A program made the position numbers and the translations under genes. Positions 27,803 through 38,947 of a stretch of DNA of 64,000 nucleotides are shown piece after piece. How positions within the stretch are numbered: the first letter of the stretch is position 1; the number at the start of each line of letters is the position of its first letter. Source of the stretch: Carallia brachiata (taxonomy: Eukaryota; Streptophyta; Magnoliopsida; Malpighiales; Rhizophoraceae); NCBI GenBank assembly GCA_021464245.1, contig JADCRB010000067.1, positions 1,209,908 to 1,273,907 on the forward strand. The letters are read 5' to 3'. The notes beneath the pieces are model-generated. The model was not told the origin of the DNA. It saw nothing but the letters and a program-made list of their open reading frames with translations, and made no database searches.

Positions 27803-28296
27803 GGGATGTGTATTGTTTTGTCCTAAATTTATATATTTTTTTAGATATAAGTTTTAAATCTTTTTAAAATTTTATTTAAATTTTAAACATTTCAATTTTC
27901 TATCAAATTAGTCCACTCGTTGATGAAAAGTGGTTAATTTGTTAAAAAAATGGTTTTGACCTTACAAAAATTATTTAAAAAAAGATTAAATATATGAAGT
28001 AAATATTTTTTTATAAAAAATACAAATATTGTGTATTCAATTCGTATATTTGTTAATTAAAAACATACTTAACGTGAATATTTATTGATGAAAGAAATAT
28101 TAATTCATGTATTTGACATGTTTTAAATAATTTCCACTAAATTTAACTCATTAATTAACAGATTAACAACTTTTTATAAATAAATAGACTGATATGATAA
28201 GAAATCGAAAGATTTAAAATTCAAATAAAATTTCAAAAATACTTAGAATTTAAATGAAAAAAATATAAAAATTTAGAACTAAAAAATGCATATCCC
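27803..28296. repeat. Foldback MITE, family A copy 2
   Basis: The left end gggatgtgtattgttttgtcc and the right end (gcatatccc read in reverse) match the termini of the element at 5314-5821. The arms share the same ordered AT motifs (ttttatttaaattttaaa; ttaattaacagattaacaac). Length is about 494 bp versus 508 bp. No exact target duplication was found, and the arms have diverged more than in copy 1. Confidence 0.65.
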
Positions 28297-29800
28297 TTAC
28301 CGCTGCCTCATTTTGGTATTGCACGACTCAACATTCAGCAGCAGTTTGCTCACAGATTAAAATTAACATTTGAAGCAATGAGTTATATTAGTATAGAAAA
28401 TGTTTTTAAAATTAAAAATTTTAAATTCGAATTTATGTCGGACCAATTAATAACAAAAATAAAAACATTTCAACCAACAATGCCATATCTCTTTTCTGGA
28501 GAATAATTGTAGCTCGTCATTTACAGATATTAATTAAAGGATTTCTCTTTGACCCTACCCTTCTGACCAATGTGAGAAGGAAATGCCGTTGAGTTTGACC
28601 TGCCAAAATGCAGTTTAAGGTGATATTCCCATATTCTTTTGTTCCATGCATTAGAATAGAACCCAAATGTCGAAAAGAAAATTGGAGTGGAGGGCCGAAA
28701 TCAGTCTGTTGGTGTGCCACTTTTTAATTGAAGAAGCTTGGAATAACGCATATTTTTGCAGTAACCTGTTTGAAAATTCCTACGGTTGAAAATGTGCTTT
28801 TGATTTGAGTTGAGCGTGACACTGAACAAGTCAAACAGGACAACCCTACAAATGGCTGGCAAATAGGAGGGCGTTGATATACAATTTTCTTTCCTGGTGG
28901 ACATAAGCCATTGGCTGATAATAACAGTAGGGAACAATGAGCTCATAATAAATGCACACTCCGAAAGAGGACTAAGAACTGGCGATTCGTGACCGACAGT
29001 CCTTAAACGAAATCTCACAGAATCAAATATCGTGGGTGTTTTTTTTCATTCTTTCCAATGTTTTTCCGGATGTCAAAATTTATTCTCCTCTACCAATGAG
29101 AATATTGTTGTAGCGGCTTTAATTAAACGGTTAAAGTTGGTCCATTTAATTATTTCGTTTGGAAGACTTGGTGCATGCTCCATTTGAACAAAATGGTGAA
29201 ATTACCACTTTTGCAGGTTCAACAGCATGCACTGGCTTTATAATACACATAAAATTCCCATTTTGATTATAATAATTAAAACACCTTCTAGACAGGTTAC
29301 TTTCCGTTAATGCCGAATCAAGTGATTTGGCTGGTCGATCCGTGCCAGCTTGTGTTGAAATTTGGGAATTTCCAGGATACTTATAGACCCAGAGATTAAA
29401 GTTGGAGGGTCGGATCGAAGATAATAGATTGCTCTTGATGAATAGATGTCCACGTGATAGGAATAATATTTCATCCTTTGAAAAGAATCAAGGGACAAAT
29501 TGCAGTGATTTATTGATGGATGCAGATGCTTTATCAAATTGTACATGTCGACGGGGCCTGTAGCTACCTTCCACTAATTTTTCATAGTTCTGTACGAAAA
29601 CAACTGCTGGCAGATAAAAACATTAATGGATACCGTTGGTCCTTTCCAATGTTCGAGCACATCCCATGTTTGGTACCTTGGCATAATTTTTTTTACGTTG
29701 ACCCCTCAATGAGATGATGCAAAAGAAAAGCCTAGATGGGAAAGTATTTGTACGGCAGAGGAAAAGGCTATGACTATTCTGAATTGATTTTCCTGCCTCT
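28297..29800. other. Region upstream of the miRNA gene, no protein gene recognised
   Basis: Short open frames only, none with a recognised motif. The last part probably holds the MIR169 promoter. Confidence 0.45.
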
Positions 29801-29807
29801 CATTAGC

Positions 29808-29815
29808 TATAAATA
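29808..29815 (+). promoter_or_regulatory. TATA box of the MIR169 gene
   Basis: TATAAATA in the context gctataaataaaggc is a strong plant TATA box. It lies about 95 bp upstream of the mature miRNA sequence, which would put the transcription start near 29840, just before the hairpin. Plant miRNA genes are Pol II transcripts with such promoters. Confidence 0.7.
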
Positions 29816-29875
29816 AAGGCCTCATAATGCATTACCATAACCCATCTCGGTATCCAGTAAAGGAAGAGGGGTCTT

Positions 29876-30034
29876 GTATGAAGATGAAGAATCATGTTAG
29901 ATAGCCAAGGATGACTTGCCTATGTCTTCCATAGAACACTCTCCCCCCCCAAAAAAAAAAAAAACTGCAGAGTTTCTTTTGTGGTTCATGGGCAGTCTCC
30001 TTCGGCTAATCTGACTGGCTCTTGTCTTTCATGC
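29876..30034 (+). ncRNA. MIR169: MIR169 precursor hairpin
   Basis: The stem-loop carries the miR169 core agccaaggatgacttgcc on its 5' arm; the mature 21-mer is expected at 29902-29922. The 3' arm holds the partner ggcagtctccttcggcta at about 29991-30008, which pairs with a few mismatches and one bulge, as in known miR169 duplexes. The pairing extends on both sides. Outward, gtatgaagatgaagaatca at 29876 faces tcttgtctttcatgc ending 30034. Inward, ccatagaacactct faces cagagtttcttttgtgg. The loop contains a C-run and a 14-base A-run. The family silences NF-YA (CCAAT-binding) mRNAs in drought, nitrogen and developmental responses; that role is known for the family, not shown here. The variant ends in CUA instead of the common CUG or CGG. 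Confidence 0.93.
29902..29922 (+). ncRNA. miR169: Mature miR169 (5' arm)
   Basis: This 21-nt segment begins with U, as Argonaute 1 cargo usually does, and contains the invariant miR169 core at positions 2-19. The star strand is predicted on the 3' arm near 29990-30010. Confidence 0.9.
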
Positions 30035-30767
30035 TAGAACCATTCCTCTTCCATTGTCAAACCATTGTCACATTTTTTTGTACTATTCACTGTGATCTTT
30101 CTACACGAGAAAAACGCAGGATAACACAGAAAATGACACAAATGGACAAATTGTTTTGTGCAATTTTACCCAAATCTATTAAGGTAGAATATATTTTTGT
30201 TATTGTCACCAACATCACTTATTGGCACATGCATGTATCATAGCTACTTAATGAACTTTTCGTTTTTATTGTTTTTAACTATTATAAACATTTTTCTTGG
30301 CAGGAATAAAAGGGATTTTAGAAGGCCAGACCAAAAACTCCATTTGTCACACAAAGTTTGCAAAGTGATTTTTTGTTAGTAGTTTGACTGAATTGCATGA
30401 TCTAGTTTGACGTGGGTCATATTTTAGAACAACAGTAACAATATGGCGTGCATTGCACATTGTATGGTGCATGGAATCTTTTCGCAGTCTGTTTTGGGTC
30501 TCCCTCCGTTGGTCAATCTTTAGATATGAGATTTTGTCTTGTGTTTATACTTATCTGATTAAAGTACGACTAGTTTTGTACTCTTCCATTTTCTATATCT
30601 GAAAACTGCTAAAACCTAAGAGCCAAATATGCAATCAGGTTTCTGTGGATCTGCTGGTTGCTTGCGGCTCCAACAAATATTAGAATTGAGAAAGTGGACT
30701 CGGTTGGGAAATTTGTGCAGTTGGTGGTGACAATGATGTCACGTAGCTGCACAAATCTACTTGAGAT

Positions 30768-30769
<2 letters not shown>

Positions 30770-30800
<31 letters not shown>
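30770..30800. repeat. (TA)n microsatellite
   Basis: About 15 alternating ta units, longer than a promoter element. Confidence 0.9.
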
Positions 30801-30802
<2 letters not shown>

Positions 30803-31804
30803 TCCTGAAAGAACAAGGATTACATGTAATACTCATAGTCAATCTGGACAAACATAATTAGACAATGGAACAGAAGCAAAGATACAAATCTTTGAGACAA
30901 CAACTATTAGATATAATCTAATGTTTACCAAACTTAAAACTTAGAGTAAATATGATATTTAAATCTCAAACATTACTCATAAAAGATTTTTTCCTCTCTA
31001 ACTCAACTAAAAAAAGAAAACGACCAATATGGGAGATATTATTATGAGTCTACTTAGCTCATCACTAATTGCTAGAATAGTGTCCAAAGCCAATCTAATC
31101 TGCACAAAATCAAATTATACAATTCGTAGTAATCCGCAACGAGTTGTAAGCTAAACATAAGTAGACCATTGTCGCACGTGCCTTCTATCTGACTTCCATG
31201 CTATGGAGCAAAAAATAAAAAACATTGGAAGATAATAAAAACTAGGGAGTCTTCAATGTAAAATGTAAGGGCACCCAAGTTTTCTTTGTCAGTCCTATAT
31301 TATCTCGAGTAATAATCTTACATCTCGAAATTAAGAAAGACTTTGCATAAACAACTTTTAATATTCTTTTTTTTTTTGGGTCATAAAAAAAATTAGTTTT
31401 TAACCTCAATCTCAAGAACTAGTCAACATATACACCTTTAGATAGATTTGTGGAACGTTCCTCCAAATACATAATAAATAATTGATGCATTGTTCTTGGA
31501 TTTCTTTATGGATAGAAGCATGATAAAATAATAATTTAATGAAAGTAAATGGGCCGAGCACTCGGTCTAATTTAAGAAAAATAAATCCATTGGGCTCGGA
31601 AAATACAGCGGTGGTATCTTACCAACCAATTGGACTAAGCGACTTTTTCAACATCAGCACAAGAACAAGAATTCAAGAATAAAAGTTAAAATACCGGAAA
31701 AATCAAAAGGATGAAGAATATAGAGAAAAGAAAAGTCAAAAGAAGACCTGGAAAAGTAACCGAAAAAAGAAAAAAAAAAGAAAAAAGAAAAAACAAACTA
31801 AAAG

Positions 31805-31829
31805 GGAGGATTGGTCAAACCAATCCTCC
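31805..31829. promoter_or_regulatory. Perfect CCAAT palindrome upstream of LCB2
   Basis: ggaggattggt and accaatcctcc form 11-bp perfect inverted arms around a 3-base spacer, giving a CCAAT box on each strand. It lies about 280 bp before the LCB2 start codon, within normal promoter distance. CCAAT boxes are bound by NF-Y complexes. Regulatory use here is inference. Confidence 0.45.
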
Positions 31830-32108
31830 TTTCAAAGAGAAATTCGAATCTCCTCGCCGGCTGGCTGGTCCCGTGACGGGTCATCGGATTCTTTTTCTCC
31901 GAAACAAACCAAAAAATGAAATAAACAATATAAACATCAAATGATTTATTTATTTATTTACAGCAAATAAATCCCCTTCCTTCCTGCTTTAAAATCCTCC
32001 CCAATTCACCAGATCTACTAACTTTTCCTCTGAAAAACAAAAAAAAAAGAGAGGGAAAAAAAAGAAAGAAAGAAAGAAAGAGAAAGAGAGGGAAGATAGA
32101 GGGAAGAA

Positions 32109-35100
32109 ATGATTACCATACCGTATTTGACAGCGTTATCAACTTACTTCAGCTATGGCCTCCTCTTCGCATTCGGCCAATTGCGTGATTTCTTCAGAAA
32201 AATTATCGATTGGTGGAATACCAGCAATCTCCAGGTCTCCCTCTCTTGTTTTTTTTTTTTTTTTTTGGTTTCTTTTTGCGTTAGCTTGGTGTTACCGTGC
32301 GGCTGAAAATGATGTGTTTCTCGTGGAATCCAGGGTTATGCGCCGATCTGTTTAGGGCTCGAGGACTTCTATATTCGTCGTTTGTATAAGCGGATTCAGG
32401 TAATATATATGTATATTTTTTCTCTGTTGATTCAGCTATTGCGTTGCGTGTGTTTGGCGGCGGCTAAATTGAACAACTTATTTCTGGCTTTCATTTTATT
32501 TTTATTTGTTTACGAGAAGCTGATGGCTTATGTTATGTGCCTCTTGTCTCCTGAATTAAGATCTGTTCAGCTTTTTCCGTTTGCTCGGTATGACTTCGTG
32601 AATTTTAATTGGAATTTGTTTACATCAGTCATAGAGAGGATACTTTCGATTGGTTTCCTTCTTGTTGTCTGCGTGCTCACAGCAAGCGAATTCGTAGAAA
32701 AATTCTTCGTTGAAATTTACTGCTGTGAGTTTTCTGATTCGGTGATCACTTCTGTACAGGACTGTTTTGGAAGGCCAATCTCTAGTGCTCCTGATGCTTG
32801 GTTTGATGTGGTCGAGCGTTACTCTAATGACAACAACAAGACATTGAAGTTAGTTTTTTTTTTTTTTAAATTTTTTTTTCTGTTTGCTCGGTATTTATCG
32901 AAGTTATCAGTGCAAAGCCACTTCCACTTGCAATGTTATTGGTTACCATCTGCGAAAATAATTGTTATTATTGCATCCTACGCAGACGGACTACAAATGT
33001 TAGTAAGTGCCTTAACTTGGGATCGTACAATTATCTTGGCTTCGCTGCAGCTGATGAATATTGCACGCCCCGTGTTATTGAGTCGTTGAACAGGTTTTCT
33101 CCCAGTACTTGCAGTACTCGTGTTGATGGAGGTTAGCATGTTGATTGAATGGTTATATTTTTCTTCTTCCTGGTCTTTGGTGTTTGCTTCTGCTGATGAA
33201 AATTTTGGGTCAGGAACTACAACTGTGCACGCTGAACTGGAGGAATGTGTTGCAAACTTTGTCAGAAAGCCAGCCGCCATAGTCTTTGGTATGGGCTATG
33301 CAACAAACTCTGCCATCCTTCCTGTCTTAGTGGGAAAGGTTTGTAGATCAACCTAGTATACATGTATTACACTTTCCGAGGATCATGCATGAATTCCATT
33401 TTCCACCCTGTTCCACAGGGAGGGCTGATAATTAGTGACTCCTGAATCACAACTCAATTGTGAATGGTGCTCGAGGCTCAGGAGCAACAATTCGAGTTTT
33501 CCAACACAATAGTAAGTTGTAACTGCTAGGCTTTTTTTAGCTTTTGAATGAATTCAATGTTTTCTTGCATATAATACACTAAGCCTTATCTGTTTCAGCA
33601 CCATCTCACTTGGAGAAAGTCTTGAGAGAGCAAATTGCTGAGGGGCAACCAAGGACACATAGACCTTGGAAGAAGATTATTGTTGTTGTGGAGGGTATTT
33701 ATAGCATGGAAGGGGAACTCTGTAAACTTCCCGAGATTGTTGCAATATGCAAGAAATATAAGGTGTGCATTTATTACAACAATACTTTATGTGTGTGTGG
33801 TTTATTTGAGTTTGATTGTTGAATAGTTAGCCTTTTGCTGGAAAGAGTGTGAGTTTTGTCTTTGTAAGAGGCAAGTCTATGCCACCCGAAATTATAAATA
33901 ATGGTACATGTTTTGGTCTCAATTTGTAAACTACGGTTCTAGTATTTTTTTTTTTTTTTAATTTTTCTCGCTGAGTTGCAATATGCTATAGCTCAAAATG
34001 ATATGTGAGACTGTGTTAATTTTTTTGGGGGGTTTCTTCTTTTGTTTGCATATGCTGTATTGTAGCCGGGGCCATTGTTCTACCTTACAAAATGATATCT
34101 ACCAGTTTCATCCTCCTTTTTTTTTTTGATTTTTTTTTTTCTCTTTTTGGGTAGGCCTACGTCTACTTGGATGAGGCTCACAGCATTGGAGCCGTTGGAA
34201 AAACTGGGAGAGGTGTTTGCGAACTTCTAGGAGTGGATACAGCTGACGTGGATATTATGATGGGAACTTTTACAAAATCTTTTGGATCGTGTGGTGGTTA
34301 TATTGCTGGATCCAAGGTTATTGATTATGCATATTTTACTGGTTTTAGTAAGACTGTAAAATGTGAAGTGACGTGCTCGTTTGTGTTTCCTTTGCTTGAT
34401 ATGCTTAAAGCTTGCTCCTAGTGGGCCAAACATATTATCCATGCTCATTGTACATCATAGCTGAGGTTTCTTTGCTGCTTTCAGGAGCTTATACAGTATC
34501 TTAGGTATACTTGTCCAGCTCATCTATATGGGACATCAATATCACCACCAGCAGCACAGCAAATCGTATCTGCTATAAAAGTTATTCTTGGAGAAGATGG
34601 TTCTAGTCGAGGTAGTGGGAAACTTTCTTTTTTCTGTTATCATTCATTGAAGAAACTGAATTTTTACATTATCTTATGATTTGAGATGTTAGCTTTATTT
34701 AATATTGACTTGAGGTTTCTTTCTGTTGCTTTAGGGGCTCAAAAACTCGCAAGAATACGTGAAAACAGCAACTTTTTCAGATCAGAGCTGCAGAAGATGG
34801 GATTTGAGGTTCTTGGAGATAATGACTCTCCCGTAATGCCCATAATGCTTTATAATCCTGCAAAAATTCCTGCGTTTTCTCGGGAGTGTTTAAAACAGAA
34901 TGTGAGTTTGTAGTTAATTTTCATGTCCGTGATTTGCGTTTTGATATAAATGAATATATCTGTTGTGGTCAAAGACTATGGTATAACTAATTGGTTGTAA
35001 AGTAGTTGATGTTTTTCGTGGCTTGATAGGTTGCTGTTGTGACGGTTGCTTTTCCAGCTACTCCTCTTCTTTTGGCTAGGGCACGTATTTGCATATCCGC

Positions 35101-35635
35101 CTCACATTCCAGAGAAGACCTTCTTAAGGCCTTGGAGGTATGTGTGACTGGGAATGTGGGATTGGTTTTGCTGACTTGATATATACTCTTCCCTTGTATT
35201 ATATGCACTCTAGACCGAGGGTTTGCATCTGCCAACATGGATGGATATTCCCAAATTGACAGCAACCTGAAGTTCGAGTTAAGCTGACAAAAGTGTCAAA
35301 TGTGGTTGGTGGAGATTAGCGAGCAGAACAAATGCCTATGATTTATAAACTTGTCACATTTTTTAAGCTTGCTATTCCCTGCAATGCTTTTGCATGGCAT
35401 GTTTACTTGTTCTGGTGTTCTACAAACAACTCATGGATATCAGCAGTGCAGGACATCCGACATATTAATGTTAGTAGTTGATGGGTATACCTCTTGAGAA
35501 ACTTAATAGAGTAATGCTGAGCTCTCTCCTCTTTGGCAGGTAATCAGTCGAGTGGGTGACCTTGTGGGCATAAAGTACTTCCCGGCTGAACCCCATAAGC
35601 AGCATCAGGAGCAAGGTGCAATCAAGTTGGACTGA
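32109..35635 (+). CDS. LCB2: Serine palmitoyltransferase subunit LCB2 (PLP-binding catalytic subunit), one frameshift
   Basis: Condenses serine with palmitoyl-CoA to 3-ketodihydrosphinganine, the first step of sphingolipid synthesis, as a dimer with LCB1 in the ER membrane. Twelve exons: 32109-32234, 32334-32399, 32760-32848, 32986-33131, 33214-33338, 33419-33511, 33599-33762, 34155-34316, 34485-34611, 34735-34901, 35030-35137 and 35540-35635, all GT-AG with joining phases. They encode 489 aa, the length of Arabidopsis LCB2a. The N-terminus [20 protein letters not shown] is the ER membrane anchor. [20 protein letters not shown] and [13 protein letters not shown] carry the PLP site, with the Schiff-base Lys at residue 311. 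The C-terminus is [14 protein letters not shown]...IKLD. In exon 6 the frame breaks at 33443 (GACTCCTGAATCAC, where [13 protein letters not shown] is expected); one added T restores it. As LCB2 is essential, a sequence error is likely. The 5' leader is GA-rich (32040-32105). Confidence 0.95.
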
Positions 35636-36404
35636 GATATTAAGATTTTCTAGCTTTCAAAAGTAACTTCGGAGAGTGGACTGCTCGACCCGCATGTCAT
35701 GTTCTCTCTGAGAATCAGGGAAAAATCTGTCGCTCTGGCCACTTGTGATTACTGAAGCTTCCCTCGTGTGTTTGTTTCTGAGCACCACATGGGGTTTATG
35801 AACTCGTGTTTGTCTCTGAGCACTACAAGGGGTTTGTGTCTTCTCATGTGTAATTTTGTATCGGTTGGTAATTTTATGTAGAGAATGACTGGATTCTGTG
35901 ATTGGCTATGTTATGTTTTTCCTCATGCGGCTAAAATTGGGTATACGTTCCCTCCAGTGTGCTTTGGACAGTGTCGCTTTTATCGGTATATTCAGACGTC
36001 GCCTAATGCATGTACGATAATACAGGCGTCGTCCAAATTATCTCTTTCCTAATGTGTATGCATATACGGTCTTGACAACACAGAAACATTCTGTTTCATA
36101 TGAACGTCACCGCCGTACCAATAACCGTAATTACGGTCTAATGCAAGATTAGCGGACATGTTGAACGTCGCCTATGTTGTAATTCTTTGGCCGCCGTACA
36201 TTTGATTCACATCTGGGGAAATATTCTAGTTCCTGCTGACTGCTTTCGGTAAGCTTATAGGCAGCACAAGTACACAACAACAAAGGAAAAGTCGGGTACT
36301 GAAGACGTCGATTTCAAAAGGCAAATCAAATACACAACAATACACAAACTGACCATCGGATTTTCGCCTCTGTTAACGGATAAGGTACCCCGTCAGAAGC
36401 CAAT
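35636..36404. other. LCB2 3' UTR and downstream spacer
   Basis: The first roughly 300 bp is probably LCB2 3' UTR, containing the near-duplicate phrase gtttgtttctgagcac-acatggggttt (about 35769 and 35807). Beyond it the DNA is less AT-rich than most spacers here and repeats the motif acgtcgcct/ggcgtcg several times (35996-36170). No gene was recognised. Confidence 0.45.
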
Positions 36405-36601
36405 GAACTTGAGAAATGTAAACTTTGCTACCAGAAAAAACATATCGGCAGAAGATTTCTTTTTTCTGTCCTCAAAATGGGAAAAGCGGGGTCATAACGC
36501 ACGAACTTGCGAAATGAAAAATTTGCTACCAAAAAAAACATATTGACAGAAGATTTTTCTTTTTGGTTCTAAAAATGGAGAAAAGCGGGGTCGTACCGCA
36601 C
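36405..36601. repeat. Tandem pair of diverged 98-bp repeats
   Basis: Copy 1 is 36405-36502 and copy 2 is 36503-36601. Each begins gaacttg-gaaatg, contains tttgctacca-aaaaaacata and cagaagattt, and ends aaaagcggggtc-ta-cgcac. They are roughly 85% alike by eye. A third trace (ttcggcagaagatttct) follows at 36724. They have no coding meaning. Confidence 0.8.
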
Positions 36602-38911
36602 AGTCTCGTCAGAAAATATTGTGTCGCACTTCAACAGAGGTGCTCTAAACTAATGGCTACGGTAAGTTGAGCACTGGAGTCGGTGTAGATATAATCTCAC
36701 CAAAGAGCGCTATAATTCCAAACTTCGGCAGAAGATTTCTCGAAGATGGACACATGAACAATCATGTTACGGGTAACTGTTATTTAAAGGCCCACGTCTG
36801 GCCCAAATACTAGAGGCCTTTGTTTGGGCGCCCATCTATTCATTCAGAGAGCCAATAAGTCGGCAACAAGCTTAACATCAAAGATGGACAAGAAAAAGAA
36901 AAAAGGTATAAACCCAACCAGCACAAAAAAAAAAAAAAAAAAAAACTTGAAATTAGATTAGAAGATATATAAATAAATTGCATTTAAAAAAAATCCGAGT
37001 AGCGTAATGTGAATCACATTTTTTCTTATTTGGAGGGCCACGAGAGATTGATATAAACCTTTGACGGACGATGGAGGCGGGACCATCCAATCAAGTTCCT
37101 GTAGGTATCAGTCAAAGTCTTCTGAGTTGTTACTGATTCTATTTTGTTTTGTTGCATTGCAATGTAACTACGCAGAGTCTCATTGAAACATCAAAGTCGC
37201 AGGAACGGGCAGGGCTTGGAAGGAAATGCCGGTGCCTCATGCCCCAGTCCCTTTCACATTAAATTTGGCACTAGAACAACATTATTCCACATCTACTCAG
37301 TATTCAAACCCGACCCTTTTCAGTCCATTAATTATGTACGAGCAATGCTAGTTATTTTTGGCCAACGATACCTAAACATTTCCCTGTTGCAATGATATTT
37401 TATGGAGAAATATTTAGTGAGATTGATTAGATGAGATTAACGTTTGACTAAAGTAATACGAGTCGTTAAATATTAAATTTAAGAAAAAAAGTTAGTCGGA
37501 TTCCATTTAATAGATTACGTGACCACTTTAATACTATTTAAGATACAATTCTATTTATATCAATCAACAAAATAACATGTCAAGGAAATTATGCCAAGTC
37601 AAGGCAAAACTAAAAATATCATAAAGATGTCACCATTACTAACATAAAATATTTTCTTCACTCATAAAAAACAAGTAACATAAAATATTTTCTATAAACA
37701 TATTATGTTAATGCTGATGTGCAATGACCAATCTGTTACGTGAACAATTCACAATCTAAAGTAATGAAGTATAAGGTCAGGACACAGACAAGGCCACAAC
37801 GCAAAGGACTACGGGGTAGCTGTTGGCGGGCAGCTGGCTGCAAGTTGAGTTTGCTTTGCCAGGGGACCATGTGGAAATTGCTTGCAATTGCAACGTTTAG
37901 GAACAAAGAAAATCTTTGTGGGTACGCAGCAAGAGGTTGAAATTTTAAAATATTTATTTTCAAGATTTTAAAATATGAGAGAAAAAAAAAAGAGAATTAC
38001 TATATTATGCAGTTTATTGCGTACTAAACTTTCTTATAAAAACAAAAAATTGCCATTGAGCGTTTAAAGAAAACAACCCATGATATTTGGGGTCCAAGGG
38101 AGAAAACAGTTTGGTTTATGTTCGTGTCCAAGGCAGAAATTAAACAGTTCAGGTTATGGTCCCGGGATACTTATTGCCAGTTTGGGATGTCCACTTTGTA
38201 GCTGCTCGTTGTTGGCCCGCTGTTGGGGGATCCACATTGTGCGTTTCGGCTGTCTTAATATAGATTGCAAAAAACCCAAATCAAGTTAATCGTCTAAACT
38301 TGGGGCCGCGTATGCAGAAATGGATAATGAAAACAGGCTTTTGTCCGTCACATTGTTGACTTGCCTCATCTCTTTTAATTGCTCTTGCTGCCTAAACTTA
38401 ATGTACGAAAATTGAATATGGCATGAAGATAATTATATCTGTCGGAATATGACGATTCGAATTCCATTTAACCTGTTTTAAAAAGCTCGTGGTGCGACAT
38501 AATATGGATTTAATCTATAATAAAAGTAGAAGGATTGGACCGAAGAGATAAGTACAAACTTATTATATTTTAGATCTTTTTTCAATTGTTACCGACTTAA
38601 ACTCTCAATCGTACTCTTCTTTTATTTAATAGATTTTTTCTTCTCCACTCGTATTTTTCCTTACATTGAAAATTTTCAAGTAAAATCTGTGTGTTTTTAT
38701 TTTTTGTTTTTTTTATTTATCGTATTATTTTTTGCAACAATATTCTAGGTTTGTATCTTCGATTTTTCGTAGGCAATTATCAGATTGTCTGATGGCACAA
38801 GCCATCAGAACAACTGGGTATCCCAAGTCTTTCAGCCTAATTTCGGACAGCACATGCCTTGGTGACAAAGAGATCAGGACACCTCCAAATTCAATTAATG
38901 GCACCTTCCTG

Positions 38912-38947
<36 letters not shown>

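Larger units (their letters stand above)
30035..32030. other. Intergenic region between MIR169 and LCB2
   Basis: No protein gene. Contains a (TA)n microsatellite at 30770-30800 and AT-rich, low-complexity stretches. From about 31700 the sequence is A/G-rich and becomes the LCB2 promoter. Confidence 0.5.
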
